Positions 53,685 through 63,096 of a stretch of DNA of 64,000 nucleotides are shown here, one piece after another (position 1 is the first letter of the stretch; the number at the start of each line of letters is the position of its first letter). The notes under the pieces are model-generated. The model saw only the letters and a program-made list of their open reading frames with translations, searched no databases and was not told where the DNA came from. This DNA comes from CAKMZU01 sp965248335 (GTDB lineage Bacteria; Pseudomonadota; Gammaproteobacteria; Pseudomonadales; DT-91). The DNA lies in the NCBI GenBank assembly GCA_965248335.1, contig CBDFIY010000001.1, positions 1-64,000 of the forward strand, written 5' to 3'. The position numbers were made by a program, and so were the translations under genes.

Positions 53685-55169
53685 ATGGATTTTCTTATGT
53701 ATCTGGGGGAAAGCAATTTAGTTAACTATTTTTCGATAAATGAATGTTATCCAAAAAGGATAAGACAGCACAAACCACCTCTTATAAAAAAAACAAAATA
53801 CATCCACTTAGCCCTTATTGAAATACAAAAAAACACACAATATTTTTTTAAATACCTCGTTTTTTTTATATTTTTCTTGCACTTACCCTCCCACGGAAAA
53901 TCACTGCAAGAATTAATCGCGATTGCCATCAGTAATCACCCCGCAATCAAAAGCGCAGTAGCCCAACGTGATGCCGCAAGGCAAACGAGAAAGTCTGCAG
54001 GGTGGCAATTTTACCCAACGCCGTCCCTTGCCCTGCAAACGGCCGCCTCCTCTGGTAATAACCCTAACTTTCAAGGCGATGCCATGGTTTTTACTCTAGG
54101 TATCGAACAGCCAATATGGCAAGGCGGAAAGCGCTTTTCAGATGTCGACCAAGCGGATATCGATATTGACATTTCAGCACTGAAAATCATAAAAAAACAG
54201 TACCAGATTGCCTTCGATCTTATTGATGCCTACGGCAAATGGTTATCAGCCTACAACAAATTAAGTGCTTTTGAGAAAAGCCTCAAAGAACATGAACGCT
54301 TGCTTCATCGCGTTGAGAATCGTGTTGTCGCCGGCGTGTCTAATCGTGGCGATATTGATCTCGCTCTTACACGCTTTGAATCGACAAAAGCGCAGAACAT
54401 CAGCGCGCAATTCAAAGAATCAAGCGCTTTATCAACCATTATAGAAATCGTTAATGAAACTATTACTGCTGAGGATATGATCCAAAGCATTGCCGAACCC
54501 ATTAGACAAGAAGAAGACTTCAAAATTTTACTTGAGCGCAGTCTTTCAACACACCCAAACATACTGATTGCGAGAAAAGAAGCGAACAAATCTCAAAAGA
54601 AAATCTCATCAAGTAAAGCCTCTCTATGGCCAGATATTTACCTCAAAGTAGAACAGCAAGTAGGCAACTTTTCTATTAAAGGTGCTCCGCCATCAACAAC
54701 CGTTTTGATCGGCGTGAAGAGCCAGTTAGGTGCAGGCTTATCCAGTTTCTCAGACATCAAAATAAGCACCGCCGAATTAAGGTCTGCCGAAATGGACGTA
54801 GAGACCCAAAAACGTCAACTGAAGCAAAAAACTGTTGAAGCGCACATTATGGAAAATTCGCTAAGGGCACAAATCAAAGCTGCTAGCGCAACGCTCGAAG
54901 CCGCAGAGAAAGTTTTTGATTCTTATTCGCGGCAATTTTTAGCCGGAAGAAAGAGCTGGCTAGATCTAATGAACTCGTTACGTGAAATGACCAGCGATAA
55001 AGCTGAGCTTGCTGACCTCTCCGGCACACTCCTTTCCACAAGCATTCGCCGAGACATAAATATCAATGGCCTAGCCGCCTACCTCGGCGAAAACCAAACT
55101 AGCAACCAGCAGCAACCTTCAGAAAAATCGCGCAGCTCCCACAACAAGCAGGATAAAATTTCAGAATGA
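53685..55169 (+). CDS. TolC-family outer-membrane channel of a type I secretion system
   Basis: A 494-residue frame whose mature part is a TolC/LapE-like protein: repeated LQELIAIAISNHPAIKSAVA near 70 and LLERSLSTHPNILIARKEAN near 280, each opening a helical/barrel repeat, with GIEQPIWQGGKRF in the first beta segment. The secretion signal seems to be FFKYLVFFIFFLHLPSHGKS near residues 52-72, so the true start may lie inside the frame, and the first 45 residues are doubtful. It overlaps the ABC gene by 4 bp. The homologous LapE/LapB/LapC set exports giant adhesins. Confidence 0.85.
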   Translation: MDFLMYLGESNLVNYFSINECYPKRIRQHKPPLIKKTKYIHLALIEIQKNTQYFFKYLVFFIFFLHLPSHGKSLQELIAIAISNHPAIKSAVAQRDAARQTRKSAGWQFYPTPSLALQTAASSGNNPNFQGDAMVFTLGIEQPIWQGGKRFSDVDQADIDIDISALKIIKKQYQIAFDLIDAYGKWLSAYNKLSAFEKSLKEHERLLHRVENRVVAGVSNRGDIDLALTRFESTKAQNISAQFKESSALSTIIEIVNETITAEDMIQSIAEPIRQEEDFKILLERSLSTHPNILIARKEANKSQKKISSSKASLWPDIYLKVEQQVGNFSIKGAPPSTTVLIGVKSQLGAGLSSFSDIKISTAELRSAEMDVETQKRQLKQKTVEAHIMENSLRAQIKAASATLEAAEKVFDSYSRQFLAGRKSWLDLMNSLREMTSDKAELADLSGTLLSTSIRRDININGLAAYLGENQTSNQQQPSEKSRSSHNKQDKISE

Positions 55170-57238
55170 GCCTAACAGCCAGCCTCATAGCCAGTATCGC
55201 GCGTATTGCCCAGCTGCAAAATCAGAGCATAGATAATGTTTCTCTACAAGAGGCCACCGAGACACATAAAGATATCAACGATCCACGCAAACAGCTTGCA
55301 GCGATAACGCATTCACTCACACTTACAGGCGAAAAGTGGATAAAAAATCCCGACCAAAGCAAGCTTCCTATACTCTACTGGGCCGATAATTTATGGGGAG
55401 TACTACGAGGTAAAAATGCAAAAGGTGATTGGGTTTTTGAATCTTTTGACTCTGAATCTCAACAGTGGATTGAGTCCGCACAACCACTCAATGATGAATA
55501 CCAGTTCGCTGAACTCAACACCATCAAAAAATTTCTGGTGCATGACAGCCAAGTTTTTCAAATGGTCAAAGAAGAAATTTTATCACAGCGAAAAATTCTT
55601 TCAGAAATCATACTTGCAAGCGTAGTCATTAACACCGTTGCTCTCGCCTCCTCATTTTACACACTGCAAGTTTATGATCGCGTGGTTCCTACAGGTTCCA
55701 GTCAAACTCTGCTCGTTCTTACCATTGGGGTCGTCTTTGCTATTCTTTACGAGTTTGTCAGTAAAAAAGTCCGAGGTGCTCTTTCGTTGAAGCTTGTTAC
55801 TGAAATTGACAAAAAGTTAGCTCGAAATGTTTACAACCGTTTTTTATCTATTCGCCTCGATCAAATGCCGAGAAATGTGGGGACACTTGCTGGGCAAATT
55901 AAAGGCTATGAAACGGTCAGAAACTTCCTTGCCAATATCACAAGCTACCTGATCGTTGATTTACCTTTTGCTTTACTCTTTTGCGGCGTTATTTTTTATA
56001 TAGCAGAGCAACTGGCTCTCATCCCTTTATGTTTTTTTATTTTAGGTATCAGCTTGGGCTTATTCAGTCGAAAACGTGTCATGCAGCTCTCTAATACCAT
56101 TCGAACAACGCAAAACAAAAATACGGGGCTATTAGTTGAATCAGTTGAAGGGGCTGAAACCATAAAATCCGGGCAAGCAGGTTGGAGAATGCTAGGACAT
56201 TGGTTACGTTCCACTGATGAGGCCAGAAAAAATGACATGAGCCTCAAAAAAATCAGTGAAACGTCCCAGTATATTATCCAGTCTTCCCAGCAGTTATCCT
56301 ATGTTTTTTTAATTGCATCTGGCGCTTTAATTATCAGTCAAGGCGAGCTAACAACCGGCGGGCTCATTGCATGCAGCATTCTTTCATCCCGCATTTTAGC
56401 GCCTGTGGCGATGGTGCCTAATCAAATTATGCAATGGGGGCAAGTTAAGTCTGCATTGCTTGGCCTAGACCAGATCTGGGCGCTCAAAGATGACCACCAC
56501 GGCATTGACAAACCACTTGTACCTGAATCCATTAAAGGTCACTTTAGGTTTGAAGATGTCATTGCCAAGTATACGGACCAACCCGCACTTGTTATCCCCG
56601 AACTGCATATACAAGCCGGTGAGAAAATTGGCATCTTAGGGCCTGTGGGTGCCGGTAAAACCACGCTTTTACGTGCGCTATCTGGCATGTATAAACCCCA
56701 ACAGGGAAAGATCCTCCTAGACAATATGGATCTCTGTCATATTGCTAAACCTTTACTCTCGGAACATACCGCTTTTATTCAACAAGAAGCCCGCCTGTTT
56801 GCAGGCACACTCAGGGAAAACCTCATTCTAGGCTTGATTGACCCGGGCGACGAGGCAATTCTAGCGGCATCAGAACAAACGGGGCTTCTCGATAACGCCA
56901 TCAACACACACCCTGAAGGGTTACACCAACCCATTTACGAAGGTGGAACAGGGTTGTCTGGCGGACAGAAACAATTAGTCAATCTCACACGGTCTTTTTT
57001 ACGCAAACCTAACATCTGGCTGTTGGACGAACCCACAGCATCTATGGATAGAGCCCTTGAAGTGAAGGTTACTCAAGCATTACAAGACACCATTTTAGAT
57101 GACCACACCTTATTTCTCGTCACGCATAAAATAGAAATGCTTGCGCTTACCGATCGTATTTTGTTTGTTATGAAAAACAAAATTCTCTTGGACGGCCCAA
57201 AAGATGAGGTTCTCAAAAAATTACAAGCGTCAAGTTAG
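55166..57238 (+). CDS. Type I secretion ABC transporter (LapB-like)
   Basis: 690 residues: an N-terminal C39-peptidase-like domain without a catalytic Cys (about 1-140), a membrane domain of about six helices (150-440), and the ATPase. Visible ATPase motifs are GPVGAGKTTLLRAL (about 492-505), LSGGQKQLVNL (about 597) and IWLLDEPTASMDRA (about 617). It powers export of RTX-type proteins from cytoplasm to outside in one step. ATGA overlap with the preceding outer-membrane gene; a HlyD gene follows. Confidence 0.92.
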   Translation: MSLTASLIASIARIAQLQNQSIDNVSLQEATETHKDINDPRKQLAAITHSLTLTGEKWIKNPDQSKLPILYWADNLWGVLRGKNAKGDWVFESFDSESQQWIESAQPLNDEYQFAELNTIKKFLVHDSQVFQMVKEEILSQRKILSEIILASVVINTVALASSFYTLQVYDRVVPTGSSQTLLVLTIGVVFAILYEFVSKKVRGALSLKLVTEIDKKLARNVYNRFLSIRLDQMPRNVGTLAGQIKGYETVRNFLANITSYLIVDLPFALLFCGVIFYIAEQLALIPLCFFILGISLGLFSRKRVMQLSNTIRTTQNKNTGLLVESVEGAETIKSGQAGWRMLGHWLRSTDEARKNDMSLKKISETSQYIIQSSQQLSYVFLIASGALIISQGELTTGGLIACSILSSRILAPVAMVPNQIMQWGQVKSALLGLDQIWALKDDHHGIDKPLVPESIKGHFRFEDVIAKYTDQPALVIPELHIQAGEKIGILGPVGAGKTTLLRALSGMYKPQQGKILLDNMDLCHIAKPLLSEHTAFIQQEARLFAGTLRENLILGLIDPGDEAILAASEQTGLLDNAINTHPEGLHQPIYEGGTGLSGGQKQLVNLTRSFLRKPNIWLLDEPTASMDRALEVKVTQALQDTILDDHTLFLVTHKIEMLALTDRILFVMKNKILLDGPKDEVLKKLQASS

Positions 57239-57294
57239 CGGATTTTTTGTTTTAAAAAAACCAATATCGCTATTTGTTAGGAAACCCAACGCCC

Positions 57295-58527
57295 ATGAAC
57301 ATGCTGCCCACATCAATCATCCCAAAAGATATTCCCCCACCCACGCCCTCAAAACCTTCATTCTTATCTCATTTTAAACGCCTTGTTAAAAAAGAAATAT
57401 CGATGACACAATGGTTGTTTATGGGTATTACAGCCTTTATTGCCTGGGCAGCGCTTTTTGAAATTGAACAGTCCGTAAGAACAATGGGGCAAGTGATTCC
57501 GAGCGCAAGGACACAAATCATACAAGCCACCGATGGCGGCGTACTGCTTGAAATACTTGTCGAAGAAGGCGAGGAAGTCAAAGCTGATCAAGTTCTTGCC
57601 ATACTTGAGAAAGATCGCGCCGATGCTGCTTATCAAGAAGTAAAAGCACGCGTCATAGCTCTTAAAGCAAGATTGATACGCACACAAGCCGAAGTAGCCA
57701 GCATTGAGCCCATTTTCGATGAAACTTTCAGTGATTATCCAGACATAATCACGCATCAAAAAGGTTATTACACTCAGCGAAAAAAAGCACTCAACGATGA
57801 ACTAATGACGCTCAAAGAAAATTTCGTACTTGCCAAAGAAGAGCGTGACATGAATCGGATTCTCATGGAATCCGGTGATATTAGCCGTGTAGAAATGATG
57901 AAAAGTCAGCGTCAGCTCAATGAAATATCAGGAAAAATAAAAGCCTCAAAAAATAAATATTTATCCGAAGCGCGACAAGAAGCTGCAAAGGTACAAGCCG
58001 ATATTGCAACCAGTGTCTTTAAACTTAATGAGAAAAGAGATGTGCTCGAACATACAGATTTACGTGCACCTGTCGCTGGCAAGGTCAAATATTTGCGCTT
58101 TAACACATTAGGCGGCGTACTTAAATCAGGCGATGAATTAATGCAAATAACGCCCACAGAAAGCGAGATGATCATTGAAGCAAAAATAAACCCAATCGAT
58201 ATTGCACAATTGCATATAGGGCAATTAGCCAATATTAAGTTAGATGCTTTTGATTACACCACCTACGGCGGCTTAAATGGGATATTGGTTTATTTAAGTT
58301 CAGATACCCTCACCGAACAACAAGAAGGTACACAAATGAACACCTTTTATAGAGCGTACATTCAGGTTCAAAAAGATAAATATCAAGAAAACCCTAAACT
58401 CTCCGTTTCAGACCTTAAGCCTGGCATGACAGCAACAACGGATATACGAACCAAAAATAGAACCGTATTGAAATATATTATAAAACCCATCGCACGTGCG
58501 TTTGATGGGGCTTTAAAACAAAAATAA
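57295..58527 (+). CDS. Type I secretion membrane-fusion protein (HlyD/LapC-like)
   Basis: The periplasmic adaptor that connects the ABC transporter to the outer-membrane channel. From ATG 57295, 410 residues; TTG 57274 and ATG 57301 are alternatives. One membrane helix at about 38-55 (TQWLFMGITAFIAWAALF), then a split biotinyl-lipoyl domain (GVLLEILVEEGEEVKADQVL), a long coiled-coil hairpin (100-240), the returning lipoyl half (HTDLRAPVAGKVKYL) and a barrel ending LKPGMTATTDIRT. It completes the export machine; the cargo gene is not nearby. Confidence 0.92.
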   Translation: MNMLPTSIIPKDIPPPTPSKPSFLSHFKRLVKKEISMTQWLFMGITAFIAWAALFEIEQSVRTMGQVIPSARTQIIQATDGGVLLEILVEEGEEVKADQVLAILEKDRADAAYQEVKARVIALKARLIRTQAEVASIEPIFDETFSDYPDIITHQKGYYTQRKKALNDELMTLKENFVLAKEERDMNRILMESGDISRVEMMKSQRQLNEISGKIKASKNKYLSEARQEAAKVQADIATSVFKLNEKRDVLEHTDLRAPVAGKVKYLRFNTLGGVLKSGDELMQITPTESEMIIEAKINPIDIAQLHIGQLANIKLDAFDYTTYGGLNGILVYLSSDTLTEQQEGTQMNTFYRAYIQVQKDKYQENPKLSVSDLKPGMTATTDIRTKNRTVLKYIIKPIARAFDGALKQK

Positions 58528-58533
58528 CATTTA

Positions 58534-59349
58534 TTACAACACGGGGGCCTGTGGCGCTTTATGGATCAACTTACGGCCGAACTGATAACGCTTATTATAT
58601 TGATTACTAAACTGTTTAACCCAACTATTAATGCCTTCCACTTTTTTCTTGTTATGCTCATACCTAACAGAACAAGCTTTAGCATTCGTATCAAGCTTAG
58701 TTTCCAGCTCAGCAAGGCGACCTTCATGCTTATCGAGTAAAGTTTGAAGACGTGAAGACTCTTGGCCACTATCAACGTCATCATCCCCCTCATCAGCCTC
58801 GTCAACATCAATTCGTTCTCTTGCCGGTATTTGTCGCCCACCTGGATAAGACGATGTTTGTCGCTCTTCCGGGTATCTCTTCCCGTCGGTAAAATCTTCA
58901 TTATCCCCGTCTTTAAAGCCAGGTATCTCATCAACACCGTGCCTAAATACCATAGGATCAAGATCATGAAATCTCAGCATGGCACTTTTCAGCTCAGTTT
59001 GTTCTGACGATAATTCATTCACTTTCTTGCCCATGGCACCCACCGTACCGTCAAGACCGTCTGAAGATTGGCGCAGTAGTTTAACCATCTTATTAAGATC
59101 AACGACTGACTCGCCAAGATAAGATAAATTATTAACAGACTTATCAAGATTGCTAATCGATTTATCTGTGTTGGTTTTTTCAATTAAAAGATAACCCCCA
59201 ATAGAGACCCCGATAAAGGCAGCAGCCGTGACAACAGCTGCAATGCTATAAATCATGGTTTGCCTCGTACTTTGAGGCATTTCAGTTTGCGCGTTGACAT
59301 TCAACACGCAGGTCATCAAAAGTAGACCCAGTATTAATTTACTTTTCAT
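58534..59349 (-). CDS. Secreted/anchored coiled-coil protein of unknown function
   Basis: 271 residues with a signal peptide (MKSKLILGLLLMTCVLNVNA), a membrane helix near 35-57 (SIAAVVTAAAFIGVSIGGYL), a coiled coil (about 63-125), a disordered acidic stretch (DVDEADEGDDDVDSGQ) and a second coiled coil near 200-235 with a single Cys. I recognise no family. It is convergent with the HlyD gene, 6 bp apart, so it is not in that operon. The double anchor and coiled coils suggest a structural envelope protein. Confidence 0.6.
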   Translation of the reverse strand: MKSKLILGLLLMTCVLNVNAQTEMPQSTRQTMIYSIAAVVTAAAFIGVSIGGYLLIEKTNTDKSISNLDKSVNNLSYLGESVVDLNKMVKLLRQSSDGLDGTVGAMGKKVNELSSEQTELKSAMLRFHDLDPMVFRHGVDEIPGFKDGDNEDFTDGKRYPEERQTSSYPGGRQIPARERIDVDEADEGDDDVDSGQESSRLQTLLDKHEGRLAELETKLDTNAKACSVRYEHNKKKVEGINSWVKQFSNQYNKRYQFGRKLIHKAPQAPVL

Positions 59350-59566
59350 ACAAATAATTACTCAACTCATTAAAACTCTGTCATTTGTCTCGATGTTGGC
59401 CATTAAGTTCAAAAAATATTGGTAAATTAATGACAGATGTATATTTCATTAATGATATTACTGAAATTATTTTGTTAAACAATAAAAACTATACAACGAA
59501 GGGTAAGCGGCTCTTTGAAACGCATGGAAAGAAATACGCTTGAAAGCCAAGCGGATTCACGGTTAA

Positions 59567-59719
59567 GAAATACATTTGCCTACCCGCATAACGGCCAAAG
59601 TTGTACGGCAGAAGCTAGTCGAGGAAAAGAACTGGCAAGAAGACCTTCTACCTAAAGAGCGAACCATTAGCAATATCCTGAATAGGATGGGTTATAAGCT
59701 CCGCAAGGTGGCTGTGTAA
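59567..59719 (+). pseudogene. Fragment of an ISAzo13-type transposase
   Basis: The frame opens after a stop at 59564 and reads EIHLPTRITAKVVRQKLVEE then KNWQEDLLPKERTISNILNR and MGYKLRKV before TAA. The pattern TAK-VR-L--EK-W-E--LP--RTISN-LNR-GY-LR-V is that of ISAzo13-family transposases before their catalytic domain, which is missing here. No start codon or ends are visible. It is a broken insertion-sequence remnant. The surrounding gene-free 59350-60166 is this fragment, two repeat copies and unassigned AT-rich sequence. Confidence 0.6.
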
Positions 59720-59875
59720 GCTTTATCCAGAAATAATTTATCAACAACCTCTAAATCATCAATGCTCACCCCATCAACCACGTGAATATAAATAACTCAG
59801 CGAATGCGCCTCATGGCATTAAATAGCAAACCACTTAACCCGAAAGCCACGGCTTGCGGAAAGTATTCTGCACTG
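59709..59875. repeat. 167-bp direct repeat, copy 1
   Basis: Begins TGGCTGTGTAAGC at the end of the transposase fragment and ends in GTATTCTGCACTG. It recurs base for base at 59922-60088. No intact ORF in either copy. Confidence 0.9.
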
Positions 59876-59921
59876 CTTCCATTCAACACTGTCGCCCACA
59901 AATCTTACCTCCCAATACCCT

Positions 59922-60088
59922 TGGCTGTGTAAGCTTTATCCAGAAATAATTTATCAACAACCTCTAAATCATCAATGCTCACCCCATCAACCACGTGAAT
60001 ATAAATAACTCAGCGAATGCGCCTCATGGCATTAAATAGCAAACCACTTAACCCGAAAGCCACGGCTTGCGGAAAGTATTCTGCACTG
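59922..60088. repeat. 167-bp direct repeat, copy 2
   Basis: Second copy, 213 bp downstream of the first, separated by 46 bp. It ends 79 bp before the TetR gene start and so forms part of the upstream region of that cluster. Confidence 0.9.
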
Positions 60089-60166
60089 ATAGCATGAGAC
60101 TACATAAATACATAATGTGTTGCTTTGTATCATGCACCTTGAAAAACCAGAACTTACCGAAAAAAA

Positions 60167-60733
60167 ATGATTCTTTCCGCAGCAACCTCATGCGTAGAGA
60201 AGCTAGGATTTGAAAAAACCACACTTAATGACATCGCCATTGAAGCAGGTGTTGCACGTTCCACCATCTACAGCTACTACCTAAACCGCGATGATGTTAT
60301 CCGCTTCGCTCTTCTTCATTCAGCGTATGGGTTTGTCGAAAAGGTGGCAGCGCATCTTGTTACTGTGCCAGAAGGTGCCCATCGCATCATAGAAAGTATT
60401 ATTTATTGCCTTAACAACCTGCCTCACGAGCCTTGCTTAGCACTGATTACAAACACCAAACTCAATAAAATGGTCAATGAGCACACCCTCACAACGGAGG
60501 CAGGCTTCACGATAAATACAGAAATATTTAAATTTCTCATTGGCGATACACACTTAAGCAATTGTAAAACCAGCAATTCAATAGAAAACCAGGCCGAGAT
60601 CACCTTACGCACGCTATTTTCACTCCTCAACCTACAAAGCCCAAAACCTAGAAACAATCAAGAATTAAGGCAGTTCATCGCCCATTGGCTCCTGCCCGCC
60701 TTACAGCTTGAAATACCCGATCAATACCAATAA
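60167..60733 (+). CDS. TetR-family transcriptional regulator
   Basis: 188 residues from ATG 60167. The N-terminal HTH is clear: ILSAATSCVEKLGFEKTTLN then DIAIEAGVARSTIYSYYLNR. The C-terminal ligand-binding domain is unremarkable. The start lacks a ribosome site and the helix-1 region is unusually short. A run of eight A at 60160-60167 separates it from MHLEKPELTEKK, encoded in the other frame from ATG 60132; one inserted A would fuse them into a normal TetR N-terminus. The aldehyde dehydrogenase gene follows 6 bp downstream, so it probably regulates that cluster. Confidence 0.85.
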   Translation: MILSAATSCVEKLGFEKTTLNDIAIEAGVARSTIYSYYLNRDDVIRFALLHSAYGFVEKVAAHLVTVPEGAHRIIESIIYCLNNLPHEPCLALITNTKLNKMVNEHTLTTEAGFTINTEIFKFLIGDTHLSNCKTSNSIENQAEITLRTLFSLLNLQSPKPRNNQELRQFIAHWLLPALQLEIPDQYQ

Positions 60734-60739
60734 AAGATA

Positions 60740-62353
60740 ATGACCAATAAAAATAATAAAGACACACCTATGAATAGCATGATAGACAACATTCTCTGCA
60801 TGAATCCGGCGAATTCGGAGTCCCTCGGCAATATCCCCATTGATTCTGTAGCCATGGTCAAATCACGTGTCGAGCGAGCAAGAGTTGCACAGCAGGCATG
60901 GGCAAAGTCAAGTTTCAAACAACGGCGCGCAGTACTGTCTCATATTAGCGAATACATTCTCGAACATATTGATGACCTGTGCGCAACCATCGTTAAAGAT
61001 TCAGGTAAAACGTATGAAAATGCCTTACTTGGCGAAATCATGCCTACCTGTAACAAAATCCAGTGGCTAATCAAATACGGCGAAAAACATTTAAAATCTG
61101 AACATGTAAAATCAGGTATCCTAATGCATAAAAAAGGGCGAATTGATTATGTCCCCTTAGGCGTTGTTGGCTGCATCATTCCATGGAATTACCCGCTACA
61201 AAACATTATCAGCTCCCTTGTTGCCCCCTTGATGGCCGGTAACGCCGTCATCCTGAAACCCTCTGAACAGGTTGCTTTTGCAAGCCAAGCTTTTATTGAG
61301 ATCACCAATCATGCACTTAATGAAGAAGGGTTCAGCGCTGATACGGTGCAAATTGTACAGGGTTACGGCGAAACGGGTGCCGCCTTAATCAGCGCGAAGG
61401 TCGACAAGCTTCTCTTTATAGGCTCCGTAGAAAATGCCAGACGTATTATTAACGCTTCTGCCGAGCATATAACCCCTGTCATCATGGAATTAGGGGGAAA
61501 AGACCCTATGATTATCTGTGATGACGCACATATCGAAAAAGCCATTCACTCAGCGATTGGCGGCTGCTTCATTAACCTTGGCCAAAACTGTGTCGCATCT
61601 GAGCGCATTATTGTCACAAGCGGTATTTACGAGAAATTTTGTCTCGGGGTCAGCGAGGTTGCAAGTAACCTTCGACAAGCTCCGCCACTAACACCTGGCA
61701 TAACAGACGTTGGCTCACTTACCTCACCCCATCAGGTCGCTATTATTGAACAACTCGTTGATGATGCTGTAGATAAAGGCGCTAGGGTATTAGCGGGTGG
61801 AAAGCGTGCGCATCACATCGGTGAGAACTTTTTCCCGCCAACCATACTGACTGATTTAACAGCTGACATGAACATTGTTAACACAGAAGTTTTTGGCCCT
61901 GTCATGTTAATCTTCAAGGCTGAAAATGAAGCGCAAGCCATCGACATGGCGAATGACTCCAGCCTCGGATTACAGTCCTCAGTGATTACACACGACAGGA
62001 AACGCGGTGAAAGGATTGCACGTCAAATAAAGTCAGGAGCAGTATGCATCAATGATTTTGGCCTGTGCTACGTCAATCAAGACCTCCCTTTTGGCGGCAC
62101 CAAATATTCAGGCTTTGGTGTTATGAATGGCCGTGATGGGCTAAGAGCCTATACCACACCTAAAGCCATTTTATCAGACCGATTTCCTTTAGAAATCGCC
62201 CCTAAACTTTTTCCTGTTCAGCCTTTAGATTTCTACAAAGCAAAAGCCTCGATGCGATTGCTGTTCAGTAAACGTAAAAAAGACAAAATCTCCGCACTGC
62301 TATCATTAACCATTTTATCAATAAGAACTCTTTTCGCTCACAAAAAACAATAA
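60740..62353 (+). CDS. Aldehyde dehydrogenase
   Basis: 537 residues, NAD(P)-dependent oxidation of an aldehyde to an acid. The oxyanion Asn is in IPWNYPL, the general-base Glu in MELGGKDP, the nucleophile Cys in GQNCVASER, and EVFGPVM contacts the cofactor. After the normal fold an extra 40-residue basic, hydrophobic tail (KASMRLLFSKRKKDKISALL, then SLTILSIRTLFAHKKQ) suggests membrane association, as seen in fatty-aldehyde dehydrogenases. ATG 60740 has AAAAGAT upstream; ATG 60770 is an alternative. It lies between a TetR regulator and a hydroxylase gene. Confidence 0.92.
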   Translation: MTNKNNKDTPMNSMIDNILCMNPANSESLGNIPIDSVAMVKSRVERARVAQQAWAKSSFKQRRAVLSHISEYILEHIDDLCATIVKDSGKTYENALLGEIMPTCNKIQWLIKYGEKHLKSEHVKSGILMHKKGRIDYVPLGVVGCIIPWNYPLQNIISSLVAPLMAGNAVILKPSEQVAFASQAFIEITNHALNEEGFSADTVQIVQGYGETGAALISAKVDKLLFIGSVENARRIINASAEHITPVIMELGGKDPMIICDDAHIEKAIHSAIGGCFINLGQNCVASERIIVTSGIYEKFCLGVSEVASNLRQAPPLTPGITDVGSLTSPHQVAIIEQLVDDAVDKGARVLAGGKRAHHIGENFFPPTILTDLTADMNIVNTEVFGPVMLIFKAENEAQAIDMANDSSLGLQSSVITHDRKRGERIARQIKSGAVCINDFGLCYVNQDLPFGGTKYSGFGVMNGRDGLRAYTTPKAILSDRFPLEIAPKLFPVQPLDFYKAKASMRLLFSKRKKDKISALLSLTILSIRTLFAHKKQ

Positions 62354-62374
62354 CAATAAATACAGGAGGCAAGT

Positions 62375-63049
62375 ATGCCCACAGCTTTACTTATCGGGAT
62401 TTCAATTATTATGACATGGTCAGGCATTCTGATGACCTTGATGCAGTATGCCGCCGTTATAAAAATACCCCATAAACGATTGCGTTCACCCAAGCCGAAC
62501 CGCATCACCTTGTTACGAAAAATAATCAATGTCTCCAGCAATATGACGATCTCCGTTATCCTCTTAATGGGCACACTGTTTCTTGCCGGCGACTATATGA
62601 TTACAACAAGCCCAGCAAGCTATCTAACGATATTCGGAGAAGGCATTGCCGTCTTGCTTCTGTATGATTTTATGTACTATTTCTTCCATCGTGGTATGCA
62701 TCATCCTAAAATCATGAAGCCAATCCATGGTGTACACCATTACATCAGGCACCCTACTGCCTTTGAAAGCATTTATGTACACCCCCTCGAAGGCATCTGT
62801 GGTAATAGCCTGTTTTTACTCTCTATTTTTATACTCGGCCCAATTTCAATCGGCGGATTCTTGCTGGCATTTTTTATCTATAGCACCTGCAACATACTCG
62901 TGCATGCCAATCTTGAATGGTCAAATCCCAGCATGAAACTCGCCAACTATTGGGCAAAAAAGCACGATATTCATCATGGCGTTCACTTAAATAAAAACTA
63001 TGCATCTATTTTTCCCTTCTGGGACAAGATGTTTGGGACATACGCCTGA
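62375..63049 (+). CDS. Fatty-acid/sterol hydroxylase superfamily membrane protein
   Basis: 224 residues with about four membrane helices and the histidine cluster of non-haem di-iron membrane oxygenases: FFHRGMHHP, HGVHHYIRHP, HANLEW and HDIHHGVH. It hydroxylates or desaturates a lipid substrate using O2 and an electron donor. AGGAGG lies 8 bp before the ATG. Sterol desaturase, carotenoid or fatty-acid hydroxylase, and alkylglycerol monooxygenase relatives share these motifs. The substrate is not decided by sequence. Confidence 0.88.
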   Translation: MPTALLIGISIIMTWSGILMTLMQYAAVIKIPHKRLRSPKPNRITLLRKIINVSSNMTISVILLMGTLFLAGDYMITTSPASYLTIFGEGIAVLLLYDFMYYFFHRGMHHPKIMKPIHGVHHYIRHPTAFESIYVHPLEGICGNSLFLLSIFILGPISIGGFLLAFFIYSTCNILVHANLEWSNPSMKLANYWAKKHDIHHGVHLNKNYASIFPFWDKMFGTYA

Positions 63050-63096
63050 GAAATTTCTGGCGACCCACTTAACCTGCTATTTAAGGAGAATCACAC

